The notes beneath the pieces were generated by a model. It searched no databases. It saw only the letters and a program-made list of their open reading frames with translations, and had not been told where the DNA came from. A DNA stretch of 42,534 nucleotides from Streptococcus saliviloxodontae (GTDB taxonomy: Bacteria > Bacillota > Bacilli > Lactobacillales > Streptococcaceae), in the NCBI RefSeq assembly GCF_016908655.1, contig NZ_JAFBEI010000023.1, forward strand, positions 1-42,534, read 5' to 3'. Positions 1 to 6,701 of the stretch are shown piece by piece. Both the position numbers and the translations under genes were made by a program. Positions within the stretch are counted from its first letter, which is position 1. Each line of letters begins with the position of its first letter.

Positions 1-4
1 TAAC

Positions 5-38
5 AACGACCTCCACTACTATTATACCGGAGGTCGTT
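5..38. terminator. Terminator-like hairpin
   Basis: A perfect 10-bp inverted repeat (AACGACCTCC at 5-14 and GGAGGTCGTT at 29-38) encloses a 14-nt loop. The following bases are only moderately T-rich. It probably ends transcription of a gene to the left of the window, and it separates that gene from the truncated surface-protein remnant that follows. Confidence 0.55.
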
Positions 39-96
39 TATCTAGTTTATGAAATTAATTTCTGAAAACGATATTTTCTTCATGCGTTTGTCGTGA

Positions 97-1050
97 GCTT
101 CAGAAGCTGCTACTAATGCTTACAATGACAACTTGGAACGTGATGCCAACTACAAAAAACAAGCCATTTCAGAATTGAAAGGTTTGTCAACAGATGAGTT
201 GCAACGTGAACTTGATGCTGTTTCAAATGTTGTTGGACAGTACCGTAACTCAAACGATGTTGATGGAGCAAGCAAAGCCCTTGATGCTATCTATACTGCA
301 GCACGAGAAGTTTCAGAACAAAACTTGGCTAAAAAAGCTGACGACAGTAAGAAGGCAGAAGATACAGCTGCAAAAGATGCCTTTATTGCCGCTCTTCAAA
401 AAGATGCTAACTACAAGAAACAAGCTATCTCAGAATTGGCAGGTCTTTCAAAAGATTCAGCAGATTCAGAGTTGCAACGTTATTTGACAGCTTTAACAAA
501 TCTTGTAGCTGACTATACTGCAAAAGCAGATGCAGAAGGTGCTGATTTTGCTAAACTTTCAGAACAAGCGAGTGCAGATATCGATGCTATCTATACTGCA
601 GCACGAGAAGTTTCAGAACAAAACTTGGCTAAAAAAGCTGATGACAGCAAGAAAGCTGATGACAGCAAAAAAGCTGATGACAGCAAGAAAGCTGATGACA
701 GCAAGAAAGCTGATGACAGCAAGAAAGCTGATGACATCAAGAAAGCTGATGACAGCAAGAAAGCTGATGACATCAAGAAAGCTGACGACAGCAAGAAAGC
801 TGATGACATCAAGAAAGCTGATGACAATAAACAAACTAACGACGTCAAAAAAGCTACTCAAGCTGCAACAGAAGCGGTGACTGATCGTCGAGGTAAACCT
901 TCGTATGCTGATAATACTGCAAAAGCTTCAGAAACTAAAAAAGCTGAATTGCCAACAACAGGTGAAGAATCATCAGTTACAGCTATTGCAGCAGGTGTGA
1001 TGATGGCTACACTTGGTTTGGTTGGTATCAAAAAACGTAAACAACAGTAA
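97..1050 (+). pseudogene. 5'-truncated LPXTG cell-wall-anchored repeat protein
   Basis: The reading frame is open from codon 97, just after an in-frame TGA at 94-96. It has no plausible ATG, ribosome binding site or signal peptide; the first possible start is a TTG at 133 inside homologous repeat sequence. The C-terminus is a sortase signal: LPTTGEE, a hydrophobic stretch (about 20 residues), then the basic tail KKRKQQ. The body holds two degenerate copies of a block of about 90-100 residues that begins DANYKKQAISEL and ends AREVSEQNLAKKADDSKK. Next come eleven KKADDx hexapeptides and a short linker. Repeat-rich coiled or spacer regions like this lift a surface domain off the cell wall. The missing N-terminus suggests decay or rearrangement of a larger adhesin. 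It could instead be an expressed but unsecreted ORF from TTG 133 (305 aa), which I think is unlikely. Confidence 0.7.
631..828 (+). repeat. 18-bp tandem repeat encoding KKADDx, 11 copies
   Basis: Eleven contiguous 18-bp units encode KKADDS, KKADDI or KKADDN. The later units alternate S and I in the last position, which suggests a secondary 36-bp duplication. The tract forms a charged, probably extended wall-spanning segment ahead of the LPTTG anchor. Confidence 0.9.
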
Positions 1051-1079
1051 TCTTTAGCTACCAATAGTGTAAGCAACTA

Positions 1080-1101
1080 AAAAGAGCCGTAAGGCTCTTT
1101 T
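1080..1101. terminator. Bidirectional rho-independent terminator
   Basis: AAAAGAGCC (1080-1088), a GTAA loop and GGCTCTTTT (1093-1101) form a perfect 9-bp stem with T residues on the 3' side of both strands. It lies between the convergent surface-protein remnant and lrgB and can serve both. Confidence 0.85.
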
Positions 1102-1184
1102 GTTATGTCTTGACTATTATTTGGACTATCGGGGATAGATGCGGGAAAACCTGTTTCTCATTTTGACGCTACTTTTGTAGGCTT

Positions 1185-1886
1185 TTAATACTGTTTGAGA
1201 ATGAGTTGGGCGATAATTGGGCTGATGATGACGTACATGATTCCTGTGATTCCTATGGCTAAGCCTGCCATAGCACCTTGTACTGGTCCGTAGCGAAGGG
1301 CGGCACCTGTTCCTACAGCGTGACCTGTACCTCCTAGAGCTAATCCAACAGCGACAGGGTCATTGATATGGAGGAGTCTAAGGAAACTAGGTCCAATAAC
1401 ACTGGTCAAAATGCCGGTAACAACGACAACAACTAAGGTGACGGTGGTCATACCTCCCATCTTGTCACTGATACCAATTGCCATAGCAGTTGTAACTGAT
1501 TTTGGAAAGAGGGAGATAGTTAAAAAATAATCCATCCCAAATATTTTTGCAATCAAAGCGGTGTACAGTGTATTGATTAGTGTAGAGATGCTGATACCGG
1601 CTAAGATAGAACGGTAATGGTGTTTCATAAGATGGAAATTTCGATAAAGTGGAATGGCTAGAGCTACTGTTGAAGGGACGATGAGTGTATTGAGGTAACT
1701 TCCTCCGACATAATAATTTTTGTAAGGGATTTTGGTGATTTCAAGAAATAGAATGATGAGCACCGTAGCAAAAAGTAGAGGAGTGGTTAAGGGGTTCGGA
1801 AAACGACGGTGGACTAAAATACCTATCAAATAGGCAAAAATGGAGAGGCTTAAGCCGAAAATAGGACTAGTAGTGAGTTCAGTCAT
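1185..1886 (-). CDS. lrgB: LrgB family membrane protein
   Basis: This 233-residue, very hydrophobic protein has about six membrane segments and matches the LrgB/CidB family. The C-terminal half carries the conserved glycine-rich stretch GTGHAVGTGAALRYGP, followed by GAMAGLAIGI, both typical of LrgB. LrgA and LrgB act together in the cytoplasmic membrane. The pair was first described as a holin/antiholin-like modulator of murein hydrolases, and in some Firmicutes it has been linked to pyruvate uptake. Its start overlaps the end of lrgA by 8 bp, so the two are translationally coupled. The usual regulator pair lytST is not adjacent; the two kinases upstream belong to a different family. Confidence 0.93.
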   Translation of the reverse strand: MTELTTSPIFGLSLSIFAYLIGILVHRRFPNPLTTPLLFATVLIILFLEITKIPYKNYYVGGSYLNTLIVPSTVALAIPLYRNFHLMKHHYRSILAGISISTLINTLYTALIAKIFGMDYFLTISLFPKSVTTAMAIGISDKMGGMTTVTLVVVVVTGILTSVIGPSFLRLLHINDPVAVGLALGGTGHAVGTGAALRYGPVQGAMAGLAIGITGIMYVIISPIIAQLILKQY

Positions 1887-2259
1887 GGTTTTTCTCCTTG
1901 TTTTGATAGTCCCCTTCGAAGTGTGTTTTGACCCAATTGACGACTAGTGCGATAGTCGCCAGATTAAGGAGTAGAGCTCCTAAAGTGATCAGTGTGATAG
2001 GGATGATATTGGGAGCGACTATGTTAAAACGCTCCATAATTCCGACACCTGCGGGTAAAAAGAGGATGGTCATATTAGCCAATAAAAATTCCCCTACCGT
2101 AAAGATGTGTCGTATTCTGACCACTTTGACCTGTAGTGCGATGAATAGCAGGATTAAACCAATGATTGATCCTGGGACAGGGAGTGAGAAAAAAGATGAT
2201 ATCCCTTCTCCGACTAAGGAAAAAAAGAGGATTATCATAAATTGAACATAAAGTTTCAT
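1879..2259 (-). CDS. lrgA: LrgA family holin-like protein
   Basis: This 126-residue protein has four predicted membrane segments and a short charged C-terminal tail (KTHFEGDYQNKEKNHD). The segment LPVPGSIIGLILLF and the later LFLPAGVGIM are signatures of the LrgA/CidA family. It is the first gene of the lrgAB operon and overlaps lrgB by 8 bp. An imperfect hairpin and a weak promoter candidate lie upstream at 2287-2364. In Streptococcus mutans lrgAB responds to LytST and to carbon catabolite control (family knowledge). I see no clear operator for either here. Confidence 0.92.
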   Translation of the reverse strand: MKLYVQFMIILFFSLVGEGISSFFSLPVPGSIIGLILLFIALQVKVVRIRHIFTVGEFLLANMTILFLPAGVGIMERFNIVAPNIIPITLITLGALLLNLATIALVVNWVKTHFEGDYQNKEKNHD

Positions 2260-2286
2260 ATCGACCTCGTTTTAGATAGTGTTTCT

Positions 2287-2324
2287 ACTTCTGCACCGAT
2301 TGTCTGGGTGATTGGTGTAGAAGT
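2287..2324 (-). promoter_or_regulatory. Imperfect inverted repeat in the lrgA leader
   Basis: ACTTCT-G-CACC-g-AT (2287-2300) faces AT-t-GGTG-T-AGAAGT (2311-2324), an imperfect stem of about 12 pairs. On the minus strand a weak promoter (TTGAAA, 16 bp, TAAACT) reads into it from about 2364, so the hairpin would sit in the 5' untranslated region. It could be an operator or an RNA structure; the function is unknown. Confidence 0.35.
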
Positions 2325-2410
2325 GCAGTCATGTCTTTTAGTTTACTACTCTAAAATGGTTTTTCAAGTTGTTTTTTTAGAAAACTTCTATTTTAAGTGA
2401 TTTTTTCAAG

Positions 2411-2452
2411 AAAAAGAAGCTGGGATAGTACATACATCCTGAGCTTCTTTTT
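2411..2452. terminator. Terminator hairpin between the kinase and lrg operons
   Basis: AAAAAGAAGCT (2411-2421) pairs with AGCTTCTTTTT (2442-2452), with an inner GGAT/ATCC stem. T-runs on both strands make it usable in both directions. On the minus strand it would end the kinase operon before lrgA. Confidence 0.75.
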
Positions 2453-2484
2453 TTTCATTTTCTTAGTCACGCATTCTATCGGAG

Positions 2485-2539
2485 GTTTTAGTAGCGATGA
2501 CTAAAACTAGACTTCTCTTTTACAAGTTTAAAGAGGAGT
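2485..2539. other. Two further hairpins in the 2260-2546 gap
   Basis: GTTTTAGT (2485-2492) and ACTAAAAC (2500-2507) form a perfect 8-bp stem. ACTTCTCTTT (2511-2520) and AAAGAGGAGT (2530-2539) form a 10-bp stem with one wobble pair. Neither has a clear T-run. Both lie just downstream of the minus-strand kinase stop codon. The arrangement recalls the gap after metK at 31.2-31.6 kb and may be a degenerate dispersed repeat. Confidence 0.4.
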
Positions 2540-2546
2540 TAGGTCT

Positions 2547-3818
2547 CTAGCTCATTTCGATAATATAGTTAATCTGTTCGGTAGTTTTAGTGATTTCCAT
2601 AGACAGTTGAGGAGACCTTGCGAGGAGGTTTGAGATTTCCGGATACAGTTTTAAGGTTGATGACTTGATGTCGGTAAAGCAGTTATCCGAATGCTGTTGA
2701 GATGTAAAGCTTTCGAAAAGGAAAATGTGCTTGTTGTTGATACGGAAATAAGAAATGTGAAATTGGATTGGTTTTCGTTTAGGGCAGGCTGAAATATGAT
2801 GAAAAATGAAATTAATGAGTTGGTAAAACTCGAGATCACTGATAGGGACGTGATTCAAGTCGGCTAAAAAATTCACTTGTAGTGTGATACCTTGTTGTCT
2901 CATTTTCAGCAAGTGTTCATGAAGTTGGTTACGGATAATATTAATTTTGATGTGACCAAGCTGCTTTAGGATGTTGCGATCTAGTTGATGCAAGAAAAAA
3001 GGAGTCTCTCTGAGAGAATGTACTTTTTGATTTTTTTTGTAAATATTCTCTAGGTAGCTGTAATAATTTTTTTGATACCTACTCTTATCGCTTAGGAGAT
3101 TAAAGATATAGTGGTTGTAGTAATCAATATCTTCCAAGTGACGTCTCTCTTCTGAGTCGATGTTAAAAGCAAGTTGTTTTTTGGTTTGGTGACTTAGGTT
3201 GACCAGATCCCAAAGGATAAGGATTGTGTAGATCGCAAAGCTAGGTAACTGCCAAAAATGATTATCCAGATAGGCTTGTGGAAATGTATTTGGAAGGGCG
3301 TGGTGAAGTACCATTTGCAATAGGTAGAGAAGGTAAAAAGCAATCAGTAAACCAGTACTTCTAAAAGCTGCTGCACGATAATGTGCTTTATCCAGTTTTT
3401 GAATTAACGAAAAATCTATAGCGGATAATTTAACCAGTGAGAAAAAGAATGGGAATGATAGAAGGGCAGTATAAAAATTGAATGCCGAGATAGAGAAGTG
3501 ACCTCCGTTGATTGCTGGTAGAATCAACAGGTAGATCATTTTTCTCAAATAGGTTGTGACAAGTGATGGGTAACAAGCTTGGATAAAGCGAATACCAGGA
3601 GCTTGGTTGGGGTGGAATCTATTGATGATGATAAGGAAAAAGAGTGGCGCGATAGGGAGGCTGAATTGAGCGCAATAGCTACTGGCTAGAAAATAAATAA
3701 CGCCAAATAAGATGAATTGATTTGATTTAATTGAGATACCTGTGAATTGTTTAAAGATATACCACTCGACCAGAAAGAGAGCGGGGTACTCTAAAAAGTT
3801 ATAGATGAGGTCGTTCAT
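2547..3818 (-). CDS. Degenerate ComD/BlpH-like sensor kinase homologue (putative pseudokinase)
   Basis: This 423-residue protein has about six to seven membrane segments in residues 1-210, then a helical linker, then a region laid out like a GHKL ATPase. It follows its upstream neighbour in layout, but the key motifs are gone. Where that gene has ELFENAIN (N box) this one has QLINFIFHHI (333-342). Where the neighbour has ENST this one has FESFTS. No GxGxGL box follows, and the protein ends about where that box should be. No convincing phospho-acceptor His is visible in the linker. It overlaps the upstream kinase by 20 bp and must be co-transcribed and coupled to it. I infer a membrane partner or modulator of the active kinase rather than an enzyme. 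The frame is intact over 1.27 kb, which argues against simple decay. Confidence 0.6.
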   Translation of the reverse strand: MNDLIYNFLEYPALFLVEWYIFKQFTGISIKSNQFILFGVIYFLASSYCAQFSLPIAPLFFLIIINRFHPNQAPGIRFIQACYPSLVTTYLRKMIYLLILPAINGGHFSISAFNFYTALLSFPFFFSLVKLSAIDFSLIQKLDKAHYRAAAFRSTGLLIAFYLLYLLQMVLHHALPNTFPQAYLDNHFWQLPSFAIYTILILWDLVNLSHQTKKQLAFNIDSEERRHLEDIDYYNHYIFNLLSDKSRYQKNYYSYLENIYKKNQKVHSLRETPFFLHQLDRNILKQLGHIKINIIRNQLHEHLLKMRQQGITLQVNFLADLNHVPISDLEFYQLINFIFHHISACPKRKPIQFHISYFRINNKHIFLFESFTSQQHSDNCFTDIKSSTLKLYPEISNLLARSPQLSMEITKTTEQINYIIEMS

Positions 3819-5160
3819 AAGTCTGTTTACTTTCTGTTGGACATTCTAATCGTTGTCTAAAGATGTATTTTCTACTAAGTGTATTCAGAGAGAGAGCGTG
3901 ATTTTGATTTAGGATATCACGCACACGTTTTAGTCCCATGCCTTTACCATTCTTTTTACTGCTGTAGCCTTCTTTGAAAATATCAGTCAGATCAACCTGC
4001 TTCTCTTTGGTGCTGTTTTCGATGATAAAAACAGTGTTGTTTTCTTCGATGAATAAAGCTAGACTGATAGCTTTATTGGGAGATATAGCTGCAAAGTTGA
4101 TAGCATTTTCGAATAGTTCGGTGACTAGGGTGATAAAGGGTAGGTCTTTGATAGGGTACTTGTCGATGGTATCAGGAATTTCGATGCTGACTTGGATACC
4201 TCTGTGCTGAGCTTCCAGTGACTTAGCCACTAAGAGTTGTTTTAAGTAAGGAAGTTGAATATTTTCCAAATTTTGTTTATTTCTATAATATTCCTGGCAT
4301 TTGTCATCGTTGTTTTGGTTCTTATCAAGGTAAAGTTCCAAAGCTTCTGTCTGATTAGTTGATATAGCCTGACGAATAGCGTTAAAATCGTTGATATACT
4401 GTTTTTGTTGGTGATTGATATCGGTGTAGATGCTCTCTAGAAGTAGGTTGTACTCTGTAAGAGATCGCCGGTGTTCGGTACATTTTTCCTCTAATTTTTG
4501 TTTGTAATAAGTTTGAACTTTTTTTCCTATCTGGGATAGAATAGAGGTTTGGACTAGCGTTAGACTGAAGAAAATAAATTTTGAGAGGTAGCTCTCAATA
4601 GTAGGGTCGATATAAGATATGCTTATTGAAAATGTTGTATAAAGAACTAATATTACATCGAGTATTGTAAAAGGTGAGAATCTTAAGTAGTTATGCTTAT
4701 TTGAAGTTTCGAGATTTTTGATTGCAATCGGGTCGAATTGGACAAGGATGAAAAATCCATGAATCATAGGTAAAATGAGTAAAATACCAAAGAGTTCGTA
4801 GTAAGCATTATCAGTGATATGGAAAGGTTTTAAAAATGTCGGTAGGACATAGAGTGAATAGAATTTATAGAGGGTGTCAAAGCTGACAATAGGGTAGAGA
4901 GAGTAGAAGACAAGTTCTGAAAAAGAAGATGCCTTTGTCCAAGTCCAGTATAGGAAGAAACAAATCATAACGATGCTAGGTAGGATTGGAATCGGTATGA
5001 GAGTACTGAGCACGTAGATGATAGCAAAGCCGATGTAAATGCTGGTAGGAATTTTAATTGTGCTAATGTACTTGAAAACACTGAGTTGTGTGATATAAAT
5101 AATCAGATAAGTCAGTGTGACTCCCCAAATTGGAAAGCTGGATGAGATAGAGTGAAGCAT
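3799..5160 (-). CDS. HPK10-type membrane sensor histidine kinase (ComD/BlpH-like)
   Basis: This 453-residue protein has six or seven membrane segments in roughly residues 10-210, a coiled-coil-prone linker (about 211-310) and a C-terminal GHKL ATPase domain. The N box is ENAIN (N352), a second conserved patch is IENST (about 390-394), and the G box is GKGMGLKRV (405-413). A candidate phospho-acceptor His is H250 in DINHQQ, but the usual RHDYxN motif of ComD/AgrC kinases is not well kept. Kinases of this class usually sense secreted peptides and phosphorylate a LytTR response regulator. None is encoded nearby, so the partner is unknown. The start has a good ribosome binding site (AGGAG) and an extended -10 lies upstream. 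Confidence 0.75.
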   Translation of the reverse strand: MLHSISSSFPIWGVTLTYLIIYITQLSVFKYISTIKIPTSIYIGFAIIYVLSTLIPIPILPSIVMICFFLYWTWTKASSFSELVFYSLYPIVSFDTLYKFYSLYVLPTFLKPFHITDNAYYELFGILLILPMIHGFFILVQFDPIAIKNLETSNKHNYLRFSPFTILDVILVLYTTFSISISYIDPTIESYLSKFIFFSLTLVQTSILSQIGKKVQTYYKQKLEEKCTEHRRSLTEYNLLLESIYTDINHQQKQYINDFNAIRQAISTNQTEALELYLDKNQNNDDKCQEYYRNKQNLENIQLPYLKQLLVAKSLEAQHRGIQVSIEIPDTIDKYPIKDLPFITLVTELFENAINFAAISPNKAISLALFIEENNTVFIIENSTKEKQVDLTDIFKEGYSSKKNGKGMGLKRVRDILNQNHALSLNTLSRKYIFRQRLECPTESKQTYERPHL

Positions 5161-5493
5161 GGAGCTCTCCTGAAAGTAATATTGATGATTTCAACAAGAA
5201 AGTTATCATTCTAATTATATCATAAAATGTATGGAGTTTGGGGATGATTGGTTTTGTTATTAAGGTTTGTGGTCGTTGAGTGGCAAGAGTTATGGAGGGA
5301 ATTTTTTATAGTCTTTATAAACGTTATTTATCTAAGGTGTAGGAGTGTGGATCTGCTATATGTTAATTGCAATCTCTGGTTTTTGAGTGTTAAAATAGGA
5401 GATTTTCGCTATACTCTGAACTTTTCGACGTCACTATTAGTTGTGAAATGAGAGGTTGATGACCTTGTGTACTCCTTGGAGAAAGTATCAAAA
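5161..5493. other. Gene-free stretch with the kinase-operon promoter
   Basis: On the minus strand there is an extended -10 (TG-a-TATAAT; TATAAT occupies 5214-5219), followed by a leader of about 50 nt and an AGGAG ribosome binding site for the sensor kinase. A plus-strand 67-codon frame at 5248-5451 has no ribosome binding site or recognisable features, and I do not call it. Nothing else is visible. Confidence 0.55.
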
Positions 5494-5515
5494 AAAGACT
5501 CTTTGACGAGTCTTT
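5494..5515 (-). terminator. Terminator of nrdF
   Basis: AAAGACTC (5494-5501) and GAGTCTTT (5508-5515) form an 8-bp stem with a 6-nt loop. On the minus strand the stem is followed by a T-run. It begins about 10 bp after the nrdF stop codon. Confidence 0.85.
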
Positions 5516-5524
5516 CTAACTTGA

Positions 5525-6487
5525 TTAAGCTTTACCGTAATCGTAATCGCTATCTGTCATTGCTTCTACTGTTCCCAAAAGGTAGCCGTTTCCGACTTGA
5601 GAGAAGAAGTCGTGGTTTGATGTTCCTGTTGAAATACCGTTCATAACAATAGGGTTGACATCATCTGCAGTATCAGGAAAGAGCGGGTCTTGTCCCAGGT
5701 TCATAAGAGCCTTGTTGGCGTTGTAACGAAGGAAAGTCATAACTTCCTCTGTCCAACCGACATTATCGTAGAGGGTTTTTGTATAGTTTTCTTCATTTTC
5801 ATAGAGTTCATAAAGCAAATCATACATCCATTCGCGGAATTCCTCTTGCTTGTCTTCAGGTAATTCGTTGAAACCGAGTTGGAATTTGTAGCCGATGTAA
5901 GTGCCGTGAACAGACTCATCACGGATAATCAATTTGATAATTTCAGCGACGTTGGCGAGTTTGTTGTTACCTAAATAATACAGAGGGGTAAAGAAACCTG
6001 AATAAAAAAGGAACGTTTCTAGATACGTTGATGCCACTTTCTTTTGAAGAGCATCGCCGTTTTCATAAATATCATTGATGATTTTTGCTTTTTTCTGAAG
6101 GAATTCGTTGTTATTTGTCCATTCGAAAATATCTTCAATTTCTGACTTGGTATTGAGAGTTGAGAAGATAGATGAGTAGGATTTGGCGTGAACAGACTCC
6201 ATGAACTGAATGTTGTTGAGAACTGCTTCTTCGTGTGGTGTACGCACGTCAGCACGGATAGCTTCTACACCAGATTCAGACTGCATGGTATCAAGAAGAG
6301 TCAATCCTCCGAAGACCTTACCAACCAGGTCTTTCTCCTCGTCGGAGAGTTTTCTCCAGTCGTCAAGGTCATTTGAAAGAGGGATACGAGTATCTAACCA
6401 AAACTGCTCTGTCAATTTCTCCCAAGTTGATTTATCGATGACATCTTCAATTTCGTTCCAGTTTATAGCTTTATAGTAGGTTGTCAT
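5525..6487 (-). CDS. nrdF: Class Ib ribonucleotide reductase small subunit NrdF
   Basis: NrdF houses the dimetal-tyrosyl radical cofactor (Mn in vivo in most species) that starts reduction of ribonucleotides by NrdE in the cytoplasm. The 320-residue length fits the family. Metal-ligand motifs are visible in order: LLDTMQSE, MESVHAKSY (E and H), YLETFLFYSGF and IIRDESVHGTYIG. The C-terminus is acidic and flexible, as expected for docking to NrdE. It is the last gene of nrdH-nrdE-nrdF, but a terminator and a separate extended -10 promoter precede it, so it can be made independently. NrdI, the flavodoxin needed for Mn assembly, is not in this window. Confidence 0.96.
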   Translation of the reverse strand: MTTYYKAINWNEIEDVIDKSTWEKLTEQFWLDTRIPLSNDLDDWRKLSDEEKDLVGKVFGGLTLLDTMQSESGVEAIRADVRTPHEEAVLNNIQFMESVHAKSYSSIFSTLNTKSEIEDIFEWTNNNEFLQKKAKIINDIYENGDALQKKVASTYLETFLFYSGFFTPLYYLGNNKLANVAEIIKLIIRDESVHGTYIGYKFQLGFNELPEDKQEEFREWMYDLLYELYENEENYTKTLYDNVGWTEEVMTFLRYNANKALMNLGQDPLFPDTADDVNPIVMNGISTGTSNHDFFSQVGNGYLLGTVEAMTDSDYDYGKA

Positions 6488-6516
6488 GGCTTTCTCCTTG
6501 TTTATAGTTACCCTCT

Positions 6517-6522
6517 ATTATA
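6517..6522 (-). promoter_or_regulatory. Extended -10 promoter of nrdF
   Basis: The minus strand reads TGG-TATAAT, with TATAAT at 6517-6522 and no good -35. It lies about 30 bp before the nrdF ATG and downstream of the nrdE terminator. This is consistent with an independent nrdF transcript. Confidence 0.55.
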
Positions 6523-6636
6523 CCATAAAAGTGATGCAAGGAAGGAAATAAAGAAGGGCTTCTTTGGGTTTTGAGAAGGTAAGTTTGTGTAAGTGTTTCT
6601 TGTATTTTGTTTGAGGTGTTTGTTTTTAGTTAAAGT

Positions 6637-6668
6637 AAAAACCTGAAGTTTACGAACGTCAGGTTTTT
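6637..6668. terminator. Terminator between nrdE and nrdF
   Basis: AAAAACCTGA (6637-6646) and TCAGGTTTTT (6659-6668) form a 10-bp stem with an inner GTT/AAC pairing and T-runs on both strands. Read from nrdE it would reduce or stop transcription before nrdF. Confidence 0.8.
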
Positions 6669-6701
6669 TGGTGTCTATTAAGTTTTAGCAGATTTAATCG
6701 C

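Noticed and set aside
591..861. Minus-strand ORFs across the KKADDS repeats
   Set aside because: They are shadows of an 18-bp coding repeat, with monotonous SSAFL or VISFL composition and no initiation signals.
5248..5451. Plus-strand 67-codon ORF upstream of the kinase operon
   Set aside because: No ribosome binding site and no recognisable family. It lies over the opposite-strand promoter region.
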